A model generated the notes under the pieces. It was not told the origin of the DNA, did no database searches, and worked only from the letters and a program-made list of their open reading frames with translations. From assembly GCF_015207425.1 (NCBI RefSeq), contig NZ_JADEWZ010000006.1, positions 124,001 through 188,000 on the forward strand: a stretch of 64,000 bases of DNA, in the 5' to 3' direction. The stretch comes from Lusitaniella coriacea LEGE 07157. GTDB taxonomy: Bacteria > Cyanobacteriota > Cyanobacteriia > Cyanobacteriales > Spirulinaceae. Both the position numbers and the translations under genes were made by a program. Shown piece by piece: positions 56,901 through 64,000 of the stretch. Every line of letters starts with the position of its first letter. The first letter of the stretch is position 1.

Positions 56901-57827
56901 TCAATCTTCGTACCAACTCGAACGCCAAGCCAATTCTGCTCGCGCGATCGCGCGTTCCCGTTGTTTTTTGCGATACTGCTTTTGCAGTTTGCTCAAATTC
57001 GCCGCTAGTTGACGAATGGGATTGCGTTCCCGATTTAAAATAGGATTGGAAAACTCAATTTCTGACAGCCGTAAATAAATCACCGTAATCGGAACGACCT
57101 TAGACTCATTCTCCGATTCAGTCGCATCCGACTCAACTAACAGGCTCAAAAGATGGGGAGGATTATTCATCGGCGATCCCGCTTCCTCCGCCTGAATCGC
57201 CATCTCCAAAAACTGCTGGGGAAGATTCATCGGCAAAATCTTCGCATCCTGAAATATACGGTTAACCTCAGATGCCGCCGCTTGTAGATGCTGACCGATC
57301 GATCGTTCGATCAGCTTAATCCATTGCAATGCGGACTCAGGTGTATTGAGCTGCTGTAATTGAGTGCTAAGAGTCTCCGTTTCCATCGACAGCACTTGAG
57401 CCTCAGATCCCTCAGATTTTCCCTCCTCAATAGGTTCTGTTGGCTCGCCATTGGGTGCGGTGTCAATGTCAAGTAACTCATTCAACTGTTTCGCCTCTTC
57501 CTCATTCAATTGCTCCTCTGTAAGGGGAGGTGAAGGTATTTGTTGCGAAGTGTCCAAGAGAGAACTAAAAGATTGCTGTGCCTGTTTGCTGGCGCGTTGC
57601 AAATCCTGTTGAACCTTTTGCCGTTCGGCAAAGGATAACTGAAGAAAAGCGTCGGGATAAACCTGAGTGCAGATGTGATAGCTCGCTAGAATGAGTTGTT
57701 GCTGTACCGACTGACCCAGGCGTTGTAGATATTCACTATATCTTGCATGGAGTTCGAGCGCGATCGCGGCAACATTCTCAGAAAGGGTTGCCATATCTTG
57801 CTCGATTTGTTGAATCGATCGCGGCAT
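56901..57827 (-). CDS. Hypothetical coiled protein downstream of tsf
   Basis: 308 residues, mostly helical: MPRSIQQIEQDMATLSENVA, YLQRLGQSVQQQLILASYHI, a Glu-rich low-complexity middle (about 95-150) and a C-terminus VVPITVIYLRLSEIEFSNPI plus LAANLSKLQKQYRKKQRERA. No catalytic motif; function unknown. It follows tsf but is separated from it by a terminator, so it has its own promoter. Confidence 0.75.
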   Translation of the reverse strand: MPRSIQQIEQDMATLSENVAAIALELHARYSEYLQRLGQSVQQQLILASYHICTQVYPDAFLQLSFAERQKVQQDLQRASKQAQQSFSSLLDTSQQIPSPPLTEEQLNEEEAKQLNELLDIDTAPNGEPTEPIEEGKSEGSEAQVLSMETETLSTQLQQLNTPESALQWIKLIERSIGQHLQAAASEVNRIFQDAKILPMNLPQQFLEMAIQAEEAGSPMNNPPHLLSLLVESDATESENESKVVPITVIYLRLSEIEFSNPILNRERNPIRQLAANLSKLQKQYRKKQRERAIARAELAWRSSWYED

Positions 57828-57854
57828 AGCAGGAATGAATGATGAAGAATAGCG

Positions 57855-57900
57855 ACAAAAAAAGGCAAAAGAAAGACGAGTTATTCCCTACTTTTGCCTT
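57855..57900 (-). terminator. Rho-independent terminator of rpsB-tsf
   Basis: On the minus strand AAGGCAAAAG, a 19-nt loop, CTTTTGCCTT, then a run of T. Perfect 10-bp stem, 40 bp past the tsf stop. Confidence 0.85.
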
Positions 57901-57939
57901 GAATCGATGGAATTATTCAGAGAAATCAATACATCCTAA

Positions 57940-58680
57940 TTACTGCCCCATTTGAGCAGCAACTTCATCTGCGAAGTTAGATTCTTCCTTCTCAATTCCT
58001 TCTCCCAAAATAAAGCGACTAAAGCGCCTGATCTGAATATTTTCACCAATTTGAGCGACCGTTTGCTTCACCAACTCCTCAACCGTGATACTTTGATCCT
58101 TAATATAGGGTTGATCCATCAAAGACATTTCCTTCAGTCGCTTGTCAATTCGACCCTGAACGATCTTTTCTCTGATATTTTCCGGCTTGCTCGCCAAGTC
58201 TTCTCGACCCATTTCAATTTCTTTCTCTTTTTGGGAAAATGCCTGGGGAATATCATCTACCTTCACATATTCCACATTGGGGCAAGCCGCGATTTGCATC
58301 GCCACATCGCGCACCAAATTTTGGAATTCCTCGCGACGCGCCACAAAGTCGGTTTCGCAATTAATCTCAACCAAAACTCCCACGCGACCTCCGGTATGGA
58401 TATAGCTACCCACTAAACCCTCAGCAGCAACGCGACCGGCTTTCTTCTCTGCGGAAGTAATGCCCTTTTGCCGCAACCATTCCGTTGACTTGGCAACATC
58501 GCCATCATTCTCCGTCAGCGCCTTCTTACAATCCATCATGCCCGCGCCCGTTTTCTCGCGCAGTTCTTTGACCAACTGGGCTGAAATTTTACCCTTTTTA
58601 GGCTCGGATTTTACAGACTGAGAGGGAGTTTCACTAGCTGCCGCTTGGGGTTCTGCTTTTTTCTTTTTACCTTTTGCCAT
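57940..58680 (-). CDS. tsf: Elongation factor Ts
   Basis: 246 residues. The canonical core starts [20 protein letters not shown], then [20 protein letters not shown] and [38 protein letters not shown]-Ts recycles EF-Tu. It carries about 30 extra N-terminal residues ([15 protein letters not shown]), strongly basic. Co-transcribed with rpsB, 85 bp apart. Confidence 0.97.
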   Translation of the reverse strand: MAKGKKKKAEPQAAASETPSQSVKSEPKKGKISAQLVKELREKTGAGMMDCKKALTENDGDVAKSTEWLRQKGITSAEKKAGRVAAEGLVGSYIHTGGRVGVLVEINCETDFVARREEFQNLVRDVAMQIAACPNVEYVKVDDIPQAFSQKEKEIEMGREDLASKPENIREKIVQGRIDKRLKEMSLMDQPYIKDQSITVEELVKQTVAQIGENIQIRRFSRFILGEGIEKEESNFADEVAAQMGQ

Positions 58681-58716
58681 GACTGTAATTGGAGATAGAG
58701 TAACCTGCTGAGAGGG

Positions 58717-58751
58717 AATGATGAATCCTACAAATTAGCCCGTTCATCATT
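58717..58751. other. Hairpin in the rpsB-tsf spacer
   Basis: Perfect 9-bp arms AATGATGAA (58717-58725) and TTCATCATT (58743-58751) with a 17-nt loop. No T run, so a processing or translational-control element is more likely than a terminator. Confidence 0.5.
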
Positions 58752-58765
58752 ACCCCATGACTATT

Positions 58766-59812
58766 TTATTCGTTGCTGCCTTCGTCTTTCTGTTCCTCTG
58801 GAGAGTCATCTCCAGGAACTTCATTTACCTCTGCTTCTGGTTCGGCTTTTACCTCTGCTTCTGGTTCAGCTTTTACCTCTGCTTCTGGTTCGGCTTTTAC
58901 CTCTGGCTCTGGCTCAGATTTTACCTCTGGCTCTGGCTCAGCTTTTACCTCTGGCTCTGGTTCAGCTTTTACCTCTGGCTCTGGCTCAGCTTTTACCTCT
59001 GGCTCTGGCTCAGATTTTACCTCTGCTTTTGGTTCAGCTTTTACCTCTGGCTCTTCTTCTTCCTGTGCCTCTATCTCTTCTTCAGCTAAGGCATCTTCAA
59101 ACTCTTCGTAGTCTTCGTCCGTATCCAATTGACCGTGACGACCCTCATAAATTGCATCCGCCAACCGACCCACGATCAATTTAATTGAGCGAATGGCATC
59201 ATCATTAGCGGGAACGGGAACGTCAACTAAATCGGGGTCGCAGTTGGTATCTAGTAGCGAAACGATGGGAATTCCCAATTTTTGACATTCGAGGATGGTG
59301 TTATATTCCCGACGGAGGTCTACAATAATCACCACATCGGGCGGACGGCGCATCAGTTTGATTCCACCCAGATATTTCTGAAGTTTCCCAAGTTCGCGAC
59401 GCAAAACCGACGCTTCTTTTTTGGGTCGTCGGTCGATACTCCCGTTCGCTTCAAGCTGTTCGAGTTCTTTGAGGTGGTCGATGCGAGTTCGGATGGTTTC
59501 CCAGTTGGTGAGCATTCCCCCCAACCAGCGTTGGTTAACGTAGTAAGCACCACAACGACTGGCTTCTTGGGCAATAATTCCCGCAGCTTGGCGTTTGGTT
59601 CCAACAAACAAAAACTTCTGACCCCGTTCTGAGGCGGCACGCATATAGTCGTAGGCTTCTTCCATCAGTTGGGCGGTCTGCACCAAATCGATGATATGAA
59701 CGCCGTTCCGTGCGGTGTAGATGTAGGTATCCATTTTTGGATTCCAACGGCGGGTTTGGTGTCCAAAGTGGACTCCTGACTCTAGCAAATCTGCGAGAGA
59801 GACAACTGGCAT
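58766..59812 (-). CDS. rpsB: Ribosomal protein S2 with repetitive acidic C-terminal tail
   Basis: 348 residues from [25 protein letters not shown] precedes this ATG, and an earlier ATG at 59845 lies in a hairpin. Core: [65 protein letters not shown]. After about residue 240 comes a tail of nine to ten 8-residue units of the type PEVKAEPE (EVKAEP with E/P/A variation), ending [13 protein letters not shown]. Typical S2 ends near 240-260 residues, so the tail is an extra ~90. Confidence 0.96.
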   Translation of the reverse strand: MPVVSLADLLESGVHFGHQTRRWNPKMDTYIYTARNGVHIIDLVQTAQLMEEAYDYMRAASERGQKFLFVGTKRQAAGIIAQEASRCGAYYVNQRWLGGMLTNWETIRTRIDHLKELEQLEANGSIDRRPKKEASVLRRELGKLQKYLGGIKLMRRPPDVVIIVDLRREYNTILECQKLGIPIVSLLDTNCDPDLVDVPVPANDDAIRSIKLIVGRLADAIYEGRHGQLDTDEDYEEFEDALAEEEIEAQEEEEPEVKAEPKAEVKSEPEPEVKAEPEPEVKAEPEPEVKAEPEPEVKSEPEPEVKAEPEAEVKAEPEAEVKAEPEAEVNEVPGDDSPEEQKDEGSNE

Positions 59813-59842
59813 ATTTTTTTCTCCTGATTCGGGTTTATCCTC

Positions 59843-59888
59843 CATCCAGGTGGATTTCCTTGTAAAGAAACACCCGAAATCCTGGATG
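59843..59888 (-). promoter_or_regulatory. rpsB leader: Leader hairpin of rpsB, possible S2 autoregulatory element
   Basis: CATCCA (59843-59848) pairs with TGGATG (59883-59888), and GGATTTC (59852-59858) with GAAATCC (59876-59882), leaving a 3-nt bulge: a 13-bp interrupted stem with a 17-nt loop. It ends 31 bp upstream of the S2 start. S2 leaders are autoregulatory in several bacteria. Confidence 0.55.
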
Positions 59889-60004
59889 TGCGAATTTTAA
59901 GACAGTTTTTCTAGGGTAGCACGGATCGACTGACAGAACAGAATTGATAGAATGGGTAGCACATTTAAAGTCGCAAGGTTCCCATCCGCCACGAATAAAA
60001 CATT

Positions 60005-61345
60005 ATGGTTCAAGTTACAGAATTAGCAAATTACACCGCAGAGATTGCCAAGAAATTGGGCATCAAAAAATATGATATCTTTGGTTCTGCCGCCGATGCG
60101 ACGAGTGTTGAAGTCGAACGGGGCGAACCCAAACAGGTCAAGGCTTCTAATCGCTCTAGCGTTATCGTGCGTGTGTGGAACGATGGCAATACAATGGGCG
60201 TGACTTCTACAACTGATGTCGATCCCAATGGGATTGAATTAGCCCTGAAAATGGCGCAGGAAGCGAGCGCTTTCGGGGTTAAGGAGCATACGCCAGATTT
60301 TAGTCCGGAGGCAACTGCTGAAACTGCTGAGGTGAAGCGCAAACCCGAACCCCAAGCTGAAGTTTCAGCACTCATTGAAAAGCTTCTGGTGGCTGAAAAA
60401 GAACTAACAAACTCGCATCCGGCGATTGAAAGCGTTCCCTACAACGGGTTGTCTCAACGGGATATCGACCGTTTTTATCTCAATAGCGACGGTGCAATCC
60501 GGGATGAGGCAGCTTCCTATAGTTCGGTGTACCTCTATACCAAAGCTGAGGAAGAGGGGAAAAAGCCTCGCAGCGCGGGGAGTTATAAGGTTAACGAGCG
60601 TTTGGCAGATTTGGATATTGCCGGGTGCATTCAGGAAGCGGCCCAAAAAACGATTAGTCATTTGAACTATAAAAAAATTCCGTCAGGGAAGTATCGCGTG
60701 GTTTTTTCGGCGGAAGCTTTTTTGAGTTTGTTGGGGGCGTTTTCTAATCTGTTTAACGCTCAAAGCATTCTCGATAAGCAAAGTCTTTCCACTCCAGAAT
60801 CCTTGGGCGAATCGATCGCGTCCCCGTTACTTTCGGTGTCTGACGATCCTCTGCATTCTGCGAATATTGGCGCGTCCACTTTTGATGGGGAAGGCACGCC
60901 AACCCGATGCACGCCTTTAATTACAGAGGGGGTGTTAGCCGGATTTTTGCACAGTGCGGGAACGGCGAAGCGGATGAATGCTAAACCGACGGGCAATGCG
61001 AATATTGGGGCGAAGGTGACGGTGAGTCCCCATTTTTATCATGTTTTCCCCGGTCGGGCTGCGGAGGGAGAGTATGATTTGGACTCGGCAGAAAATGTTA
61101 TTTTGATTGACGATCTCAGCGCGCTACACGCGGGTGTTAATGCGCTACAAGGGTCGTTTTCGCTGCCCTTTGATGGTTGGTTGGTGAATGGGCGCGATCG
61201 CGTCAGTATCGATTCGTCAACGATTGCCGGAGATTTTCGAGAACTGCTACAATCGATTATCTACGTAGAGCCGGACCCAGAAATTACACCTTCTGGCGTT
61301 TGTCCGCGAATTTGGGTCGATAATCTCTCGGTCGCAGGGGAGTAG
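60005..61345 (+). CDS. TldD/PmbA-family (TldE-like) metalloprotease subunit
   Basis: 446 residues. N-terminal domain VEVERGEPKQVKASNRSSVI with VRVWNDGNTMGVTSTTD; then DSDGAIRDE-type region YLNSDGAIRDEAASYSSVYL, and the C-terminal domain with STFDGEGTPTRCTPLI and TGNANIGAKV. It lacks the HExxxH metal motif of TldD, so it fits the TldE/PmbA subunit that works with TldD in peptide and antitoxin processing. tldD is not adjacent. Confidence 0.9.
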   Translation: MVQVTELANYTAEIAKKLGIKKYDIFGSAADATSVEVERGEPKQVKASNRSSVIVRVWNDGNTMGVTSTTDVDPNGIELALKMAQEASAFGVKEHTPDFSPEATAETAEVKRKPEPQAEVSALIEKLLVAEKELTNSHPAIESVPYNGLSQRDIDRFYLNSDGAIRDEAASYSSVYLYTKAEEEGKKPRSAGSYKVNERLADLDIAGCIQEAAQKTISHLNYKKIPSGKYRVVFSAEAFLSLLGAFSNLFNAQSILDKQSLSTPESLGESIASPLLSVSDDPLHSANIGASTFDGEGTPTRCTPLITEGVLAGFLHSAGTAKRMNAKPTGNANIGAKVTVSPHFYHVFPGRAAEGEYDLDSAENVILIDDLSALHAGVNALQGSFSLPFDGWLVNGRDRVSIDSSTIAGDFRELLQSIIYVEPDPEITPSGVCPRIWVDNLSVAGE

Positions 61346-61524
61346 TCTCAAAACCCAGACATAGCAAGGAATGGGGGCAAACTGTCCCCGCAGGAAAGTT
61401 GGAAGATTGCCAGCTTTTCAGGATGGCGCGCGATCGCGAAAGTTTCTCTTTGAGAAAAATTTTTCCGGATGGCATCTAAAGAACTCCGTATCAGGGAATA
61501 GAAGACCTGACACGGATTTTTACT

Positions 61525-61815
61525 ATGCACATCTACATTTCTATAGTGCTTCTGAGCATAATATCAATGGCTCTTCCTGTAAAGTCTCAGGATGTTGAAG
61601 CACAAACTCAATCTCGTTCGCCCATCGCCTTAGAAGATAGCAGTAAGATGCGCGGCAATAACGACAGCGATTGCATCTATCGCGGCTGCGGACGCACCAA
61701 CAAAAAAGCAAGAGGTAGCGGACGCATCAACACCGGAAAAGCCCGTGGAAGCGGCAGAATTTCTCCCAAACCGATTAGTGCCGATTCCACTCAAGGCGAG
61801 TCTACGACTGCATAA
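61525..61815 (+). CDS. patX: PatX-like secreted RGSGR-peptide precursor
   Basis: 96 residues. The N-terminus MHIYISIVLLSIISMALPVK is a signal peptide. The mature part is polar and basic with three RGxGR pentapeptides: RGCGR at 53-57 (61681-61695), RGSGR at 63-67 (61711-61725) and RGSGR at 74-78 (61744-61758); two lie in ARGSGRI blocks 11 residues apart. RGSGR is the pentapeptide of PatS and HetN, and RGSGR/RGTGR-bearing secreted PatX proteins are known next to hetR in filamentous cyanobacteria. hetR follows 292 bp downstream. The name rests on motif plus position. No strong Shine-Dalgarno is seen. TldE-like protein upstream may be unrelated. Confidence 0.82.
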   Translation: MHIYISIVLLSIISMALPVKSQDVEAQTQSRSPIALEDSSKMRGNNDSDCIYRGCGRTNKKARGSGRINTGKARGSGRISPKPISADSTQGESTTA

Positions 61816-61925
61816 GCCAGCAATTACTGCAAGTAGAAACGGCAGTGCCTCAACCCCGATCGTACTGCCCTTATTCCCTTTTCACTCGCAAAAAAATCTT
61901 CTGAATGATTGTTATATTTATTTCT

Positions 61926-61950
61926 TACTCGTGCTGAAAAGCACGTAGTA
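61926..61950. terminator. Hairpin between patX and hetR
   Basis: CGTGCT (61930-61935), GAAA loop, AGCACG (61940-61945), extended by TACT/AGTA with a one-base bulge. It lies 110 bp past the patX stop and is followed by TTTGCTTTT. A terminator for patX or a binding site in the hetR leader are both possible. Confidence 0.5.
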
Positions 61951-62002
61951 TTTGCTTTTGGGTCAGTAATTTTCTGTGATAAAATAGAAACCTTGGCATT
62001 AG

Positions 62003-63010
<1,008 letters not shown>

Positions 63011-63022
63011 GGGAATTTTGCC

Positions 63023-63721
63023 TCACCGCGATCGCGCTTGTTGGGAATGGGCTAATTCTTCTTGCAGCACCTTTTGATAAATACTCGGTAAGTGCTTGCT
63101 AGCAGAATTGGTTTCAATCCCATAGCCCAAACTCGTCCAAGTGCCAGATAACAGCCGCAAAACTTCATGAATTTTGCCTTGGCGCAGCAGTTTGGGAATA
63201 TCGACCCCCCAAGCGTTGGGATCGCTCAACCAGGCGTGAACGACAGTATCTTGGTATTCGGGAGCAAAGCTGTAGGTTTTCCACCACAAAAAACCCGTTT
63301 TCCCCTGGGGATGATAGCGCGCTGCTTTTTCTGCCCAAGTGATATCGAGAAATTGGTAGCGACCTGCGGCAGTGCTACAGTTGCCGAGATTGGGTGGGGT
63401 GACAATGGGAACGCAACGTTGGGGATGGCGAGTGAAATCCTGAAAGTATTTTCCACCATAGAGAATGGCGTAGGGTTGAGGATCGTTGGCTTCGCTAACG
63501 GTGATGGTTCGCATCAGAGCGCGGATATAAGAATTTCCCCCTTCCATCACGAGAGGGCGCGTTTGGCTGGCGCTGAGGGGCAAATGGGGGGAGTCTAGGG
63601 GAGGAGATAGATGCCGATACCCAAGGACAGCAAATAATCCCAACACCGTTAGGGAGATCCCGGCAATTTTCCAAAGACTTCTTCGACTAACTGTTTTGCT
63701 TTCTCTTCCAAATGCTGCCAA
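63023..63721 (-). CDS. Membrane-anchored phage-type lysozyme (lambda R/GH104-like)
   Basis: 232 residues. Signal anchor WKIAGISLTVLGLFAVLGYR, then the muramidase domain: TVSEANDPQPYAILYGGKYF, QDFTRHPQRCVPIVTPP, STAAGRYQFLDITWAEKAAR, and VHAWLSDPNAWGVDIPKLL. The Glu in TVSEAND and STAAGRYQ match lambda R-type lytic transglycosylases. It probably cuts peptidoglycan on the periplasmic side. Its start lies inside the upstream gene (73-bp overlap). Confidence 0.85.
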   Translation of the reverse strand: MAAFGRESKTVSRRSLWKIAGISLTVLGLFAVLGYRHLSPPLDSPHLPLSASQTRPLVMEGGNSYIRALMRTITVSEANDPQPYAILYGGKYFQDFTRHPQRCVPIVTPPNLGNCSTAAGRYQFLDITWAEKAARYHPQGKTGFLWWKTYSFAPEYQDTVVHAWLSDPNAWGVDIPKLLRQGKIHEVLRLLSGTWTSLGYGIETNSASKHLPSIYQKVLQEELAHSQQARSR

Positions 63722-63984
63722 TCGACTTCTCCTACCTCATCAATTAATGTTGTATCGATTTCGACTTCAGTGGCGCTAATTTCTGCGTGGGTGGGTTGGT
63801 AATTGCGAAAACAGATTTGATAGCAGAGTTCCCAGATATCGACGGTGACGGATTTGTCGTTGCTTGTTAAGTGCAATTTGTAACCGGGATAGGGGATATG
63901 AACTTCTTCGTAGGTTCCTTTCCATTGGGAGCGATCGAGTTGTTTGCGAATATTATCAATGACTCGAATAAAAATGGGCTGCAT
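63649..63984 (-). CDS. Small conserved-looking hypothetical protein
   Basis: 111 residues. MQPIFIRVIDNIRKQLDRSQ, WKGTYEEVHIPYPGYKLHLT, VTVDIWELCYQICFRNYQPT and VDWQHLEEKAKQLVEEVF suggest one compact alpha/beta domain, function unknown. Overlaps the start of the lysozyme gene by 73 bp in another frame, so they are probably co-transcribed. It ends 16 bp from the right window edge. Confidence 0.7.
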   Translation of the reverse strand: MQPIFIRVIDNIRKQLDRSQWKGTYEEVHIPYPGYKLHLTSNDKSVTVDIWELCYQICFRNYQPTHAEISATEVEIDTTLIDEVGEVDWQHLEEKAKQLVEEVFGKLPGSP

Positions 63985-64000
63985 TAAAAGTTGAGCTTGT

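Noticed and set aside
58757-59111. Two plus-strand frames of 110-112 codons opposite rpsB
   Set aside because: They are antisense reads of the 24-bp repeats encoding the S2 tail, giving Phe/Trp- or Ser/Gly-rich repetition without start signals.

Overview
The window is chromosomal DNA of a filamentous cyanobacterium. The HIP1 octamer GCGATCGC is scattered through nearly all genes and spacers, and cyanobacterial marker genes are present: hetR, ycf3, ferredoxin-type sulfite reductase (sir), a group 2 sigma factor, futA, and the DUF760, DUF1830, DUF3038 and DUF4335 families. HetR with an RGSGR-peptide precursor points to a filamentous strain. No nif or heterocyst-envelope genes lie here, so heterocyst formation cannot be decided. 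No tRNA, rRNA, CRISPR array or intact insertion sequence was recognised.

Layout. 0-13 kb: the 5' part of ppc (runs off the left edge), purT, a sigma factor, DUF760-mutY, a glycerophosphodiesterase, pgm and the DUF3038/DUF4335 pair. 13-26 kb: DUF1830, ycf3, hisA-sixA, two tandem STAS proteins, sir with a ribbon-helix-helix-like tail, yjbQ, a polyprenyl glycosylphosphotransferase, ubiD, a GAF-PAS/membrane pair and gap1. 26-30 kb: a double-NBD ABC exporter with its permease behind a TetR-type palindrome. 30-34 kb: an AT-rich, HIP1-poor island with an XRE regulator and two matching operators, an AIPR protein with a PD-(D/E)XK-like signature, and a dndC-like gene without dndB, D or E. 34-43 kb: recQ, an rluD-like gene, a macro-domain protein, a small alarmone hydrolase, mutL, and an inserted segment (a pseudogene plus a VapBC-like pair) bracketed by a direct duplication of the mutL 5' end, then feoA. 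43-56 kb: futA with Fur-box candidates, SseB, an M14 peptidase, a ferritin-like protein, an M50 protease-TPR fusion, a DHFR-like reductase, Uma2, HU, glcD, VanZ-like and a HEAT-type protein. 56-64 kb: a tandem PTPS protein, rpsB-tsf, a TldD/PmbA protein, a patX-like precursor directly upstream of hetR, and a phage-type lysozyme.

The two most interesting systems are (1) patX-hetR, where the predicted secreted precursor carries three RGxGR motifs next to the receptor known to bind RGSGR, and (2) the XRE-AIPR-DndC island, a candidate reduced phosphorothioation or defence module. Small mobile remnants are also visible: a 64-65 bp palindromic-ended element in two copies, one abutting a 5'-truncated gene; a ~244 bp element with end-remnants at four other sites; and the mutL duplication.
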